A stretch of DNA of 64,000 nt from assembly GCF_030867385.1 (NCBI RefSeq), contig NZ_JAPFBJ010000003.1:186001-250000 (forward strand), written 5' to 3'. Numbering within the stretch: position 1 is the stretch's first letter; each line of letters begins with the position of its first letter. Under the pieces are notes generated by a model. The model saw only the letters and a program-made list of their open reading frames with translations. It searched no databases and was not told the DNA's origin. The DNA comes from Sphingobium sp. DEHP117 (GTDB lineage: Bacteria; Pseudomonadota; Alphaproteobacteria; Sphingomonadales; Sphingomonadaceae). Made by a program: the position numbers and the translations under genes. Below, piece by piece: positions 18,956-27,077 of the stretch.

Positions 18956-19521
18956 GCTGCTCTCCACAGGATAGGTTTTTGATCCTTCGCGATGCGATGA
19001 ATTCCGCGCGCCATTGGATGTTTGGGCGCGCCGGTAATGGTCTTTCCCCAGCACCAGAGATCGGGATATGGAGCTTCTCCCCTTTGAATTTCCTCAATCA
19101 CATGGTCGATCCACATGCAGTCACGAGCAATTGCGCCCCAGCATACAAAAACCTGATCAGCCTTCTTCGCCTCGGCAGCGACAGCTGGCAAATTGACGAA
19201 GTGCAATTCGTCGCGCGCTGCCCAATCGCCCCTGTAGATACCGTCGACACGGACATAGACATCTGCAGGCTTGGCGCTGCACCAAGGATACAGATTGACC
19301 GCAACATACCCACCGAAGCCGAAAAGCTGAAACCAATCATTCCACCATCGAGATGTGGGATCGTCCTGGCTGCCGTCCGCGGCGGAAGGATTGTGCCCAA
19401 TAACGCATGCTATGGGGCCCGGGCCCCATTTCCGAATGAGACGAAGCCGATTTTTACCATCGAAATCAGCGCGACGCTGAATGATGGCATTCCCGAAAAG
19501 ATCGACCGGCTCAGTCTTCAC
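18952..19521 (-). CDS. DUF1643 domain protein
   Basis: This 189-residue protein of the DUF1643 family has the characteristic start of the domain CVIGHNPSAADGSQDDPTSR, then the NLYPWCSAKPADV region and VFVCWGAIARDCMWIDHVIE. DUF1643 proteins are small, frequent on phages and plasmids, and have no established biochemical role. It starts with GTG at 19519-19521, whose TG is shared with the stop of the upstream small gene (GTGA). The stop overlaps the excisionase start. It is part of the leftward early operon. Confidence 0.85.
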   Translation of the reverse strand: MKTEPVDLFGNAIIQRRADFDGKNRLRLIRKWGPGPIACVIGHNPSAADGSQDDPTSRWWNDWFQLFGFGGYVAVNLYPWCSAKPADVYVRVDGIYRGDWAARDELHFVNLPAVAAEAKKADQVFVCWGAIARDCMWIDHVIEEIQRGEAPYPDLWCWGKTITGAPKHPMARGIHRIAKDQKPILWRAA

Positions 19522-19688
19522 TTCTCGGCCTCCTCATCCACCTCATCAAAGCGATTCCTGATCTCATCGATCGCGTGCCTGATCCCGCGCGTGAACGCTC
19601 TGGCGCGCGGCCGGCGGGATGCTTCGGCCTCAAGGTGGGTGATGATGCCGGCGCGCTGGGCGTTTAGGGCGGTGCGGAGTTCGGTCAT
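19518..19688 (-). CDS. small phage protein, 56 aa
   Basis: This hypothetical protein runs MTELRTALNAQRAGIITHL through a basic middle (SRRPRARAFTRGIRHAIDEI) to an acidic end (FDEVDEEAEK). It is probably helical. It is supported by coupling at both ends: its ATG overlaps the stop of the preceding gene (ATGA) and its TGA overlaps the GTG of the DUF1643 gene. No family recognised. Confidence 0.6.
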   Translation of the reverse strand: MTELRTALNAQRAGIITHLEAEASRRPRARAFTRGIRHAIDEIRNRFDEVDEEAEK

Positions 19689-19891
19689 GACATCGTCTGC
19701 CCAAGATCGGAAATTCGGTCTGTCAGCAGCCCGTCAAGCCTGCTGAGCCAGTCATTCAGGAACTGCCGATGAATTTCGAGGCTGTATTCAATGCTGCTGG
19801 CCGCGCGCTGCATCTGATCAGCAGCTGACGACATTGCCGAGCCTGCCCGGACGACATCCTCAGCGCCGATGAGGTGGACACATTCAGCCAT
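19685..19891 (-). CDS. small phage protein, 68 aa
   Basis: This hypothetical helical protein contains AGSAMSSAADQMQRAASSIEY and then FLNDWLSRLDGLLTDRI, a heptad-like pattern that could form a coiled coil. The start at ATG 19889-19891 lies inside the last codons of the DUF5131 gene (8-bp overlap); its stop overlaps the next start (ATGA). Longer in-frame extension upstream overlaps DUF5131 fully and is not credible. Function unknown. Confidence 0.6.
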   Translation of the reverse strand: MAECVHLIGAEDVVRAGSAMSSAADQMQRAASSIEYSLEIHRQFLNDWLSRLDGLLTDRISDLGQTMS

Positions 19892-20774
19892 GAGCCACCT
19901 CCGGGTATCCGTCGTGCGTCGCGCCGTCGAGGTAGCGCCCAGCGGCTTTCTTGCCCCAACGAACCATGGGAGCGGCACCATCAGGGATAACTCCGTACAC
20001 ATGACCATCAATTCCCAGCCAGAATACATCGCATTGAGGACGCTCTGGATCATAGGGCCCGTATTCGCCCCACTGCTTGAAAAGGAACGGCACATCCATT
20101 GCTACGCATTGGCCGAGCAGACTGCGGACCCAATCTGGGTGCATCGGTCGAGCACCACGGCCGGATTCGCCACCCACAATTACCCAATTCAAGTGCACCA
20201 GCCACTCGGGTCGCAGCGTCACAGCGCCCAGCAACGGTTCCATGGAAAGGCCAATCCATGGGATGCTGAGGCGATGCTTCAATTCGATCAGGCGCGGTAT
20301 GTCGCGGTCGGCCTCCTCTTGATTGACGACGCTGATGATCAGACCAGCATGGTTCGGCCAGATGCGACCGTTCAAACGCTTTTCGATGAACGATACCCGT
20401 TTGGTGACGATCTGGATGTCGAGGCTGGTGCACGCACTGGTAGCGTCCCAAGCCTCCGCAAACCATTCTTCCGGCACTTCCTTGTCAAAAAGGTCAGACA
20501 TGGATTGCACGAACACCCGGCGGCGACTGTTCGGATGGAGCTTGCCGATCTCTGCATCGGCGGCCCACCATGATGCCCCGTTTTGAAGCCGATAGATGGT
20601 AGCAACTGCGCTCTTGATCTTGCGACGCGGGACGCCCGCGCCCCAGATGCTTTCGCCAGTCCGCTTCGACAACGTTTCGGCATAGCAATGATCGCACCCC
20701 GGCCCGACCTTAGTACAGCCCCACCAGAAATTGACGGTCGCGTCCGTCCATTCGATGGCGGTGTTGTCAGCCAT
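19884..20774 (-). CDS. DUF5131 family protein (phage Gp37/Gp68)
   Basis: This 296-residue protein of the Gp37/Gp68 family has the start ADNTAIEWTDATVNFWWGCT, immediately followed by the three-cysteine motif CTKVGPGCDHCYAE, then RVFVQSMSDLFDKEVPEEWF and NWVIVGGESGRGARPMHPDW. The cysteine arrangement and domain pattern resemble radical-SAM-related proteins, but the family's reaction is not established. The start at ATG 20772-20774 is shared with the end of the upstream regulator gene (8-bp overlap). Such genes are widespread in phages of alphaproteobacteria. A nucleic-acid or nucleotide modification role is only a guess. Confidence 0.85.
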   Translation of the reverse strand: MADNTAIEWTDATVNFWWGCTKVGPGCDHCYAETLSKRTGESIWGAGVPRRKIKSAVATIYRLQNGASWWAADAEIGKLHPNSRRRVFVQSMSDLFDKEVPEEWFAEAWDATSACTSLDIQIVTKRVSFIEKRLNGRIWPNHAGLIISVVNQEEADRDIPRLIELKHRLSIPWIGLSMEPLLGAVTLRPEWLVHLNWVIVGGESGRGARPMHPDWVRSLLGQCVAMDVPFLFKQWGEYGPYDPERPQCDVFWLGIDGHVYGVIPDGAAPMVRWGKKAAGRYLDGATHDGYPEVAHG

Positions 20775-21471
20775 AAACCCTCCCCTGCCCCACAACCTGC
20801 CCCGACAGCGCCGCGAGCGTCGCCTTGTCGAGATAATCCCGCTGCTGGACCTTGCGTGGCCCGCGCTCGGCCGCCAGCAACGCGCGCCGGCGTTCATCGC
20901 GCTCGCGCTCGACCTGCTCCACCCGCCGCAGGATCTCGTCGCTCTCGTCCAGCTTGCGCGCTTTTGCCCTGCGCGCGATCATGTTCTGCCACTGTTCAAA
21001 GCTGCCCGGATTGCGGTAATCGTCGATCAGCTTTGAGACCATGCGCAGGAAATCAACCTGCATGGTGGCACCCTCGAGAAGCCTGCTGATCTGGCAGCTA
21101 TTGAGCACCTGATCGTTGAGCGCGCTCACCGCGCTGGCGACCTGATTGAGAGACCATCCGCTACGCTTGCGCCACGCCACCAGATTCTGCCGGACCTGCT
21201 CGCTGCGCCTCGCCAGACGACCATTGAGGTCATTCCAAGGGGTGGAGCCCAGCCCGGTGACGGTGACGCTGTAGTCATAGTCGTTGCCAACCCGCATCGT
21301 GGTGAACGTGACTGAGCCCGCCGCGCTCAGCTTCCGCATGTGGTAGCGGATAGCTTCGTCGGTGCACTTCAAGGCCTGCATGGCGCCCTCGTAAGTAAAG
21401 GGTCGGCTCTCGTTCACGAGCTTCGTCAGGTGATCGAGCAACATAGGGGATCGGGAGGGGATATTATTCAT
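20767..21471 (-). CDS. phage regulator with winged helix and HTH region
   Basis: This is a 234-residue protein. Residues 10-75 look like a winged helix (LLDHLTKLVNESRPFTYEGA, then CTDEAIRYHMRKLSAAGSV). Residues 95-150 hold a second helix-turn-helix-like region (WRKRSGWSLNQVASAVSAL). The C-terminal third is a charged coiled coil (ILRRVEQVERERDERRR). It is probably DNA-binding, with target unknown. The chosen start has GGGGG seven bases upstream and overlaps the stop of a 53-codon upstream gene. It belongs to the leftward early operon. Confidence 0.6.
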   Translation of the reverse strand: MNNIPSRSPMLLDHLTKLVNESRPFTYEGAMQALKCTDEAIRYHMRKLSAAGSVTFTTMRVGNDYDYSVTVTGLGSTPWNDLNGRLARRSEQVRQNLVAWRKRSGWSLNQVASAVSALNDQVLNSCQISRLLEGATMQVDFLRMVSKLIDDYRNPGSFEQWQNMIARRAKARKLDESDEILRRVEQVERERDERRRALLAAERGPRKVQQRDYLDKATLAALSGQVVGQGRVYG

Positions 21472-21625
21472 AGATTGCCCCCGCATCCTTGCCGTGACAC
21501 CTCACTATTGTCGCGGTGCCGACGGAGCGGCGGACTCTCCGATCAGGGAGGTTAATGGGTGGAGACCTGTCGCCCTTGAGGTGGACGTTACGCCAATACT
21601 GCGCGCTTTCGGTTTCCTGTCTCAT
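21464..21625 (-). CDS. small phage protein, 53 aa
   Basis: This 53-residue basic protein begins MRQETESAQYWRNVHLKGDR and ends CHGKDAGAIYE. It fills what would otherwise be the only gap in this part of the operon. Its ATG overlaps the stop of the repeat protein gene (ATGA) and its TAA overlaps the ATG of the downstream regulator (ATGAATAA). No family recognised. Confidence 0.55.
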   Translation of the reverse strand: MRQETESAQYWRNVHLKGDRSPPINLPDRRVRRSVGTATIVRCHGKDAGAIYE

Positions 21626-22935
21626 GCCGTCGCCCGCTCAAACAGTGATTTGAACCGCTCGCCATAGCTTCCGAACGCCGCACCAAGCACGGTATCCAGC
21701 GGAAGCTCGTCGGCATCGCTAGGAAGGCCCGCCTCCGCCATGCCCTGACGTGTCCCGGACTCACACGCCCCGGTGATGAGCCGGAAATCGTTGATATGGA
21801 CCGTGCCACGCTCCTTGATTTCCCTGACGAGTTCCTCCTCGTCGAAATCATGCTCCATCATCTTGAAGCGAACATCGCGCATGGCTTGCTCGACCGTGTC
21901 GCCGTGGGCAAAATATTCGCCTTGGGCCGCCACATAGCAGGCCTCGAGGTCGGCGATCTCGCCGCCGCCGAAGTAGGAGGCGCTGTAGATCGTGGCGTCG
22001 CCAAGCACTCGTTCGGAGCGAATGAGCATGGTGTAGCCGTCGACATTTTTCAGCCGGATGCGTTCGCCGCGATAGGTCTGAATCTCCTCAGTCAGCCCCC
22101 TCAGATCGACGGAGCCGCCGTTGGAGAAGGTCACGCCCTCGGGCAGCGTGGTCAGGCTGCTCAGATAGACGGAGCCGCCGTTGGAGAAGGTCACGCCCTC
22201 GGGCAGCGTGGTCAGCCCCCTCAGATCGACGGAGCCGCCGTTGGAGAAGGTCACGCCCTCGGGCAGCGTGGTCAGCCCCCTCAGATCGACGTAGCCGCCG
22301 TTGGAGAAGGTCACGCCCTCGGGCAGCGTGGTCAGCCCCCTCAGATCGACGGAGCCGCCGTTGGAGAAGGTCACGCCCTCGGGCAGCGTGGTCAGCCCCC
22401 TCAGATCGACGGAGCCGCCGTTGGAGAAGGTCACGCCCTCGGGCAGCGTGGTCAGCCCCCTCAGATCGACGTAGCCGCCGTTGGAGAAGGTCACGCCCTC
22501 GGGCAGCGTGGTCAGCCCCCTCAGATCGACGTAGCCGCCGTTGGAGAAGGTCACGCCCTCGGGCAGCGTGGTCAGCCCCCTCAGATCGACGGAGCCGCCG
22601 TTGGAGAAGGTCACGCCCTCGGGCAGCGTGGTCAGCCCCCTCAGATCGACGGAGCCGCCGTTGGAGAAGGTCACGCCCTCGGGCAGCGTGGTCAGCCCCC
22701 TCAGATCGACGGAGCCGCCGTTGGAGAAGGTCACGCCCTCGGGCAGCGTGGTCAGCCCCCTCAGATCGACGGAGCCGCCGTTGGAGAAGGTCACGCCCTC
22801 GGGCAGCGTGGTCAGCCCCCTCAGATCGACGTTATGAAAGCTCTTTACGTCAATCGTGGTCTCGGTGCGATCGTAGACATATCCACGGTTGTCGAGATAT
22901 TTTGCGAACTCGTCGATGGTCATGGGTTTAGTCAT
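21622..22935 (-). CDS. repeat protein: twelve 20-residue LPEGVTF repeats plus conserved C-terminal domain
   Basis: This is a 437-residue protein. A 30-residue head (MTKPMTIDEFAKYLDNRGYV) is followed by twelve 20-residue repeats LTTLPEGVTFSNGGSVDLRG, then a 150-residue C-terminal domain with ANILP-free, acidic sequence including YFAHGDTVEQAMRDVRFKMM and HINDFRLITGACESGTRQGM. Short LPEGLTF-type repeats followed by an HGDT...ITGAC domain occur in uncharacterised phage and bacterial proteins; the repeats should fold as a narrow beta-solenoid or leucine-rich-like stack. The function is unknown. Repeats differ only at Ser/Tyr of the GGS/GGY position and in one unit reading VYLSSL. It is part of the leftward early operon; the next gene starts by ATGA overlap. 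Confidence 0.8.
   Translation of the reverse strand: MTKPMTIDEFAKYLDNRGYVYDRTETTIDVKSFHNVDLRGLTTLPEGVTFSNGGSVDLRGLTTLPEGVTFSNGGSVDLRGLTTLPEGVTFSNGGSVDLRGLTTLPEGVTFSNGGSVDLRGLTTLPEGVTFSNGGYVDLRGLTTLPEGVTFSNGGYVDLRGLTTLPEGVTFSNGGSVDLRGLTTLPEGVTFSNGGSVDLRGLTTLPEGVTFSNGGYVDLRGLTTLPEGVTFSNGGSVDLRGLTTLPEGVTFSNGGSVYLSSLTTLPEGVTFSNGGSVDLRGLTEEIQTYRGERIRLKNVDGYTMLIRSERVLGDATIYSASYFGGGEIADLEACYVAAQGEYFAHGDTVEQAMRDVRFKMMEHDFDEEELVREIKERGTVHINDFRLITGACESGTRQGMAEAGLPSDADELPLDTVLGAAFGSYGERFKSLFERATA
22100..22833. repeat. 60-bp tandem repeat array, 12 units
   Basis: Twelve 60-bp units are in perfect register and nearly identical at the DNA level. The only visible changes are g/t at one position (ggagcc versus gtagcc) and a divergent block (gtcaggctgctcagatagac) in one edge unit. 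Identity at synonymous positions points to recent expansion by slippage or recombination, so copy number is likely variable. It lies within the repeat-protein gene and keeps its frame for any whole number of units. Confidence 0.97.
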
Positions 22936-23003
22936 GTTCTATCCCTTCTGCCCGCCATTGTCCCCGGCTGACGGGCGATGCGCGCCGGGGCGCGGGGGTG
23001 AGC

Positions 23004-24254
23004 TTAAAATTCGATGCGGACCGCTGGAATTTCTCCAGCTTGGATAGCCAGCACGATCTTCCGGGCAGTGTCCTCGTCGACACCACAGGTCATGATGGCC
23101 TCCTTGGCGGCAGTGCGGACGGCGGAACGGTGCTGCTGGTCGGCCTCGCGACGAGCCCGTTCGGCAGCAACGCGGCGATCTTCTTCGTCCTGCGCCTCTT
23201 TCGCGGCCCGAGCTGCTGCCAATTCCATGGCAGAGCGAACACTGGTGAGCGTCGCATCACGAATAGCGCGAACCTCGTCCTGCATGTCGCCCATCGCATC
23301 GTCGATGACGATCTTCTCCTCCAGTTCGCGGATGAGTATGGCGTAGGGGTAGGTCTTGCCGCCGATCATGCCGAGGCCGACATCCTTGATGTGCTGAATA
23401 ATGTCGCGGGCATAGCTCCGCTTGGCCTCGACGGCGCGCCGTTCGGCTTCCGCCGCCTCCTCGGCATCCCGGCGCGCCTTGTCGGCAGCCTCCTGACGCT
23501 CGCGCTCGATACGAGCCGCCTCGTCGCGCTGCCGGGCCTCCTCGGCCTCGCGATCCTCGCGCTCCTGTCGCTCACGCGCTTCCCGCTCCTGACGCTCCGC
23601 ATCGGCCCGACGCAGCCGCTCCAGTTCCGCGCGCTCGGCCTCCTGCTGCCTGAGACGGGCAAGAGCCTCACCCAGCGCCTTGACCGCATCGTCGCGCAGG
23701 TCGACCGCCATCTCGATGCGCGGGCCGAACAGTTCGTCATTCAGGTTGATGCCGCGAATGCGCCCCAAGCGGCGCTCCACATCCTCAGCCGTCTCGTCCG
23801 CGCGGACAATGGCGGCGTCGCGCAGGTTGGTGAGGATAAGGTCCGCCTCCATTTTGCGCGCTTGCTCGCGCTCCTCATAGTCGGTGAGCGGCTGGCGCAC
23901 CCGAAGTTGCAGGGCGGCGAATCGATCCACCACCAGCTTGCCGACGGCATTGATGGTGGCCGTCTTGCGGCGGTAGTCCTCGGTCAGCTCCTTGCGCGTC
24001 CTATCGAACGCGGTCTTTTTCCGGGCAATCTCGCTCGCCGCCGACCGGATCAGGTCGCGCCCAGCGCTGGTGGACAGGTCAACCTTCACGCTGAGGGCTT
24101 GCTGCTCCACGTGTGCGTAGTAGGCCTCAAACATCTTCTCGTCGGTCAGAGCGAGTGCGGGATCAGCTTCGACCTTGCGCACGATGTCGATGACATCATT
24201 GGCGGGTTCGGTGGGCTCTTCTTCAATGCGGCGGGCACGTGCGGCCATGTTCAT
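23004..24254 (-). CDS. coiled-coil phage protein of the recombination region
   Basis: This 416-residue, highly charged protein is dominated by a long coiled coil (about residues 110-300; EREARERQEREDREAEEARQ and similar). The ends are more globular: ALTDEKMFEAYYAHVEQQAL near the start and MTCGVDEDTARKIVLAIQAG at the end. Phage proteins of this shape are often encoded beside recombination genes; it may be a nuclease-associated or host-nuclease-inhibiting protein, but I cannot name the family. The ATG overlaps the end of the upstream gene (4-bp overlap). It precedes the repeat-protein gene by 68 bp. Confidence 0.6.
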   Translation of the reverse strand: MNMAARARRIEEEPTEPANDVIDIVRKVEADPALALTDEKMFEAYYAHVEQQALSVKVDLSTSAGRDLIRSAASEIARKKTAFDRTRKELTEDYRRKTATINAVGKLVVDRFAALQLRVRQPLTDYEEREQARKMEADLILTNLRDAAIVRADETAEDVERRLGRIRGINLNDELFGPRIEMAVDLRDDAVKALGEALARLRQQEAERAELERLRRADAERQEREARERQEREDREAEEARQRDEAARIERERQEAADKARRDAEEAAEAERRAVEAKRSYARDIIQHIKDVGLGMIGGKTYPYAILIRELEEKIVIDDAMGDMQDEVRAIRDATLTSVRSAMELAAARAAKEAQDEEDRRVAAERARREADQQHRSAVRTAAKEAIMTCGVDEDTARKIVLAIQAGEIPAVRIEF

Positions 24255-25330
24255 TCTCCCTGGCTACGAAGGATGCGGGCCTCGGCAGCGTCTAGCGCCG
24301 CATCGAGTTCGGTGATTTTGTCGGAGGGCAGCGAGCCGCGCAGGGCGGCCACTTTCGACATGCAGGCGTCGAGTTCTTCCTGTGCTCTTGCGTCGTAAAT
24401 GAGGTAGAGCAATTCGGATACCGCGCGCTCTTCCGGACTTCCGTCCGTACCATCGTGCTGGTCGCCATGCTGCTCGTCGGAGCGGCCGGTTTCGGGTTCG
24501 GGGTGTCCCTTTGCCTTGTCGGCAATCTTGCGCGCCTTTTGGACTGTTTCTTCCGTTCCGATCCGAGGGAATTCATCGTCGGCAGAGACTTCCTGGCGGT
24601 TTATGGAGCGGTAGGACACTTGCAGATTGGCAACGTCAACGGCAGTCCATTTTGCGGACTTTCCAAGCTTCGCCTCTATCCTGTCTGCATTAATCCCGAT
24701 CTTCTCGAATGCGCTGATGGCTTCGGCAATCCGCACTTGTAGAGATTTTTCACCCTGCCCTTTTTCGAGCGTTTCTCGACACGCCTGCTTGGCCTGCTCC
24801 TTGAGGTAAGGCGGCAGCACGCGGAAGATGCACTCACGCAACCGGCGAGCGCCGTTGTTTGCGTTGTTCTCATAAATATCGCGCATGTCGGTGAGCATCT
24901 TTGGCCCGCTGCGCGTGTCGCGGCGGTGAGGAACCAAGAATGTCATGCGCGATTTTGTGTTCGTCTCCAGATCCCATGCGAATGCCAGCATCTCGGAAAC
25001 CGCATTGGTATCGTCGCGATCGAGTTCCATGATGCCATAATCGATATTGCCCCAGCACCGGGCCAACTCGACAGCCAGATGGATGCTTTCACCTGAGACA
25101 GTTTCGCCGCCGCGCGGGAAGCGGAAGAATGCCCCTTCGGCCACTTCCCATGTCCGGCAGCTTTCCACGGCCCGCTTGAGGGCATAACTTTCATCGCGGG
25201 GACGTGCCTGGGCGACGGTGACGGCGGCCTGCACTTCGGCCACGGCACGCGACATTTCGATGCTGGTGGCCTGACTGGCGGGTTCCTGTCGTGACTGGCG
25301 CATGATGGCGTTGGGTGTGACGGTATTCAC
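24251..25330 (-). CDS. conserved phage protein, candidate ssDNA-annealing/recombination factor
   Basis: This 359-residue protein begins with GTG at 25328-25330, five bases after GGAGGT; the GTG overlaps the stop of the exonuclease gene (GTGA). Conserved-looking parts are FRFPRGGETVSGESIHLAVELARCWGN (near residue 60), WDLETNTKSRMTF, and the DMRDIYENNANNGARRLREC segment, followed by a helical region and an acidic tail. I recognise this as a widespread phage protein type, usually without assigned function. Its place right after two nucleases is where lambda-type phages encode the annealing protein, so a role in the annealing step is a reasonable but unproved inference. Confidence 0.55.
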   Translation of the reverse strand: MNTVTPNAIMRQSRQEPASQATSIEMSRAVAEVQAAVTVAQARPRDESYALKRAVESCRTWEVAEGAFFRFPRGGETVSGESIHLAVELARCWGNIDYGIMELDRDDTNAVSEMLAFAWDLETNTKSRMTFLVPHRRDTRSGPKMLTDMRDIYENNANNGARRLRECIFRVLPPYLKEQAKQACRETLEKGQGEKSLQVRIAEAISAFEKIGINADRIEAKLGKSAKWTAVDVANLQVSYRSINRQEVSADDEFPRIGTEETVQKARKIADKAKGHPEPETGRSDEQHGDQHDGTDGSPEERAVSELLYLIYDARAQEELDACMSKVAALRGSLPSDKITELDAALDAAEARILRSQGE

Positions 25331-26034
25331 TGTGCACCTCCGATAATCGCGGCGGCGGCTGCGAACGGATCGGCCGCGTGGCCGTTGCCACGGATAGCCT
25401 TTGTCGATACGCGCGGGCGGGCACCCCCCGCTTTGAACATGGCTACCCCGCATTCATTCACCAGATGGTAGAACACGCGGGCCGTAGCTGTGATGTCGAC
25501 GAGAGCGTCGTGTGCGCCAACCAGCGGCTCGCCGAAGAAATACTCGTAAGCCTCCTCCAGTTTCGGCGCTTTCGGTCCCGGCATCCCCGTCGCAATCATG
25601 CGCGGCGTCGGCGGCAAGTTAATGATGAACTTTGACTTCCACATGGTACAGAAGCTGGGCGCTTCGGCTTCCCACTTGACCGACCTGTGGCGCGCGGAAT
25701 GGATGCGCATGATGCGACGGTCGAACGATTCATTGTGGCCCGCTCGCAGCGCGGCCTTTTCGACGAACGCCATGAACGCATCCAGCGCAACCAAGGGGTC
25801 GCAGCCTTCGTCCATCGCACGCTCAAGCGTGATCCCGTGGGCCTCCAGTGCCTCTGGGGCGATCACACATTCATGGACACCGGGGCGAACGATGCTGACG
25901 AAGCGATCGACCTCATTCCCATCCATGTCGTGCAACAGCATGGCGAGCTGGAGCAGGTGGGGCTGGTGGGGTGCATCGGACGGGTCGCCAAAAGAGGGTA
26001 GCCCCGATGTCTCACTGTCATAAAAGAGGATCAT
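25327..26034 (-). CDS. DnaQ-like 3'-5' exonuclease (DEDDh)
   Basis: This 235-residue protein has the three exonuclease motifs: ExoI ILFYDSETSGLPSFGDP, ExoII RAGHNESFDRRIMRIH, and ExoIII VGAHDALVDITATARVFYHL with the catalytic His. It is similar to the exonuclease domain of DNA polymerase III epsilon and of exonuclease I, without a polymerase domain. It probably trims 3' ends during phage recombination or replication. It lies between the RecE-like nuclease (12 bp upstream) and the candidate annealing protein (GTGA overlap). Confidence 0.85.
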   Translation of the reverse strand: MILFYDSETSGLPSFGDPSDAPHQPHLLQLAMLLHDMDGNEVDRFVSIVRPGVHECVIAPEALEAHGITLERAMDEGCDPLVALDAFMAFVEKAALRAGHNESFDRRIMRIHSARHRSVKWEAEAPSFCTMWKSKFIINLPPTPRMIATGMPGPKAPKLEEAYEYFFGEPLVGAHDALVDITATARVFYHLVNECGVAMFKAGGARPRVSTKAIRGNGHAADPFAAAAAIIGGAQ

Positions 26035-26046
26035 TGTCGTCTCCAG

Positions 26047-26961
26047 TCAGGCGTAGGAAAGTTCGCCGCGATCAATCGCCTGATTAATCATAGCGCGTTC
26101 GAAATTGGTCATTTGCAGGGTGCGGATCGGCCGCTCTGGCGTGTTGTATCCGTGCCAGATTCCGGTTTTCAGGCAGTCCGCGAACTTGTTGAGGGCAGCC
26201 CTATTGCGCAGCCTCGCCATGTCGATGTCGACTGAATCCAGTTGGTCGATTGTCACCAGATAAGGCGGCTCTTTCTCAATGGTGATTAAAACGAAACTGC
26301 GCTTGGCCTCTCCGTAAATGAGGTCGATCACATCGAGATAATGGGCCGCTGACATGAAATAGCCGAACCTGGTCGCGGCGCGCTCGTAAACGTCAATAGA
26401 GGCATCAGCGGCGGTTTTGATGTCCGGTATAATCTCCATGTTGAACGGAAGATTGTCGGGGCGCGCGCGAAGCCAGCACCCGGTTTCAGGATCGACCGCG
26501 GCCAGCGTCATTTCCGGTGTTCCGGCGGTCAGCAATGCCCCAGCCAATTCATGCTTAGACACAGCCTCGGCCATCGCCTGCATCGTGTCGAACTGCGCTT
26601 TGGTCAGAACCATCCGGCCCTTCCTGATCGCATAGTCGCGCGCCTCGATATAATCGGCCCATTGCCGGGTGGCGCGCTGGTCGAAGCCTTCCGGCAGGAC
26701 GTAGTAATGCTTCTCGAAGCGCCCGTTGCCGAGCAGCAGGACATCATGCAGCGCCGAACCAAGGTTGAGGTGAGGCCTCTGCTTCTGTACCGGACGATCC
26801 GGGTTCATAGGAGACTGCCACCAAAAATGCGCAGGCGAGCGGGCGTTAATCAGTTTCAGGCCGGATGAACTAATGGACGGTGCCGGACAGATTTCCGCGC
26901 CATGATAGGCTTCGGCTGGGATGCCTTCGAACGCGCCCGGCTTGGTGATGAGCGGCGTCAT
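26047..26961 (-). CDS. RecE-like PD-(D/E)XK exonuclease
   Basis: This 304-residue protein resembles the exodeoxyribonuclease VIII/RecE-like PDDEXK nucleases of phages: LNLGSALHDVLLLGNGRFEK (the conserved GSALHD helix), the acidic residue in LRARPDNLPFN, and IPDIKTAADAS as the D-x-K active site. Such enzymes degrade one strand of linear dsDNA to feed single-strand annealing. The start is coupled by ATGA to a 39-codon membrane protein gene. Together with the next two genes it forms the phage recombination module. Confidence 0.85.
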   Translation of the reverse strand: MTPLITKPGAFEGIPAEAYHGAEICPAPSISSSGLKLINARSPAHFWWQSPMNPDRPVQKQRPHLNLGSALHDVLLLGNGRFEKHYYVLPEGFDQRATRQWADYIEARDYAIRKGRMVLTKAQFDTMQAMAEAVSKHELAGALLTAGTPEMTLAAVDPETGCWLRARPDNLPFNMEIIPDIKTAADASIDVYERAATRFGYFMSAAHYLDVIDLIYGEAKRSFVLITIEKEPPYLVTIDQLDSVDIDMARLRNRAALNKFADCLKTGIWHGYNTPERPIRTLQMTNFERAMINQAIDRGELSYA

Positions 26962-27077
26962 GGCTCACCTTCCCCGATGATGAGATCGTCGATCAGGTAG
27001 AACAGGCCAGCCATGACGGCGCACACGAGGCCTACCAACATGAAGGGGACGGAGATGGCTCTGCGCAGCTTTTTCAT
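26958..27077 (-). CDS. small single-span membrane protein, 39 aa
   Basis: This short protein starts with a basic head (MKKLRRAI), has a hydrophobic segment SVPFMLVGLVCAVMAGLFYL, and a short acidic tail, so it has one inner-membrane helix with the N-terminus inside. Its ATG overlaps the stop of the 150-residue gene and its TGA overlaps the ATG of the RecE-like gene, both as ATGA, which strongly supports translation. Function unknown. Confidence 0.6.
   Translation of the reverse strand: MKKLRRAISVPFMLVGLVCAVMAGLFYLIDDLIIGEGEP

Noticed and set aside
22100-22833. The 60-bp repeats as a CRISPR array
   Set aside because: There are no variable spacers; units are contiguous and coding.
21796-22971. 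A 391-codon repeat frame on the plus strand over the same array
   Set aside because: It is a by-product of in-register repeats; the minus frame has the start, stop overlap and conserved C-terminal domain.
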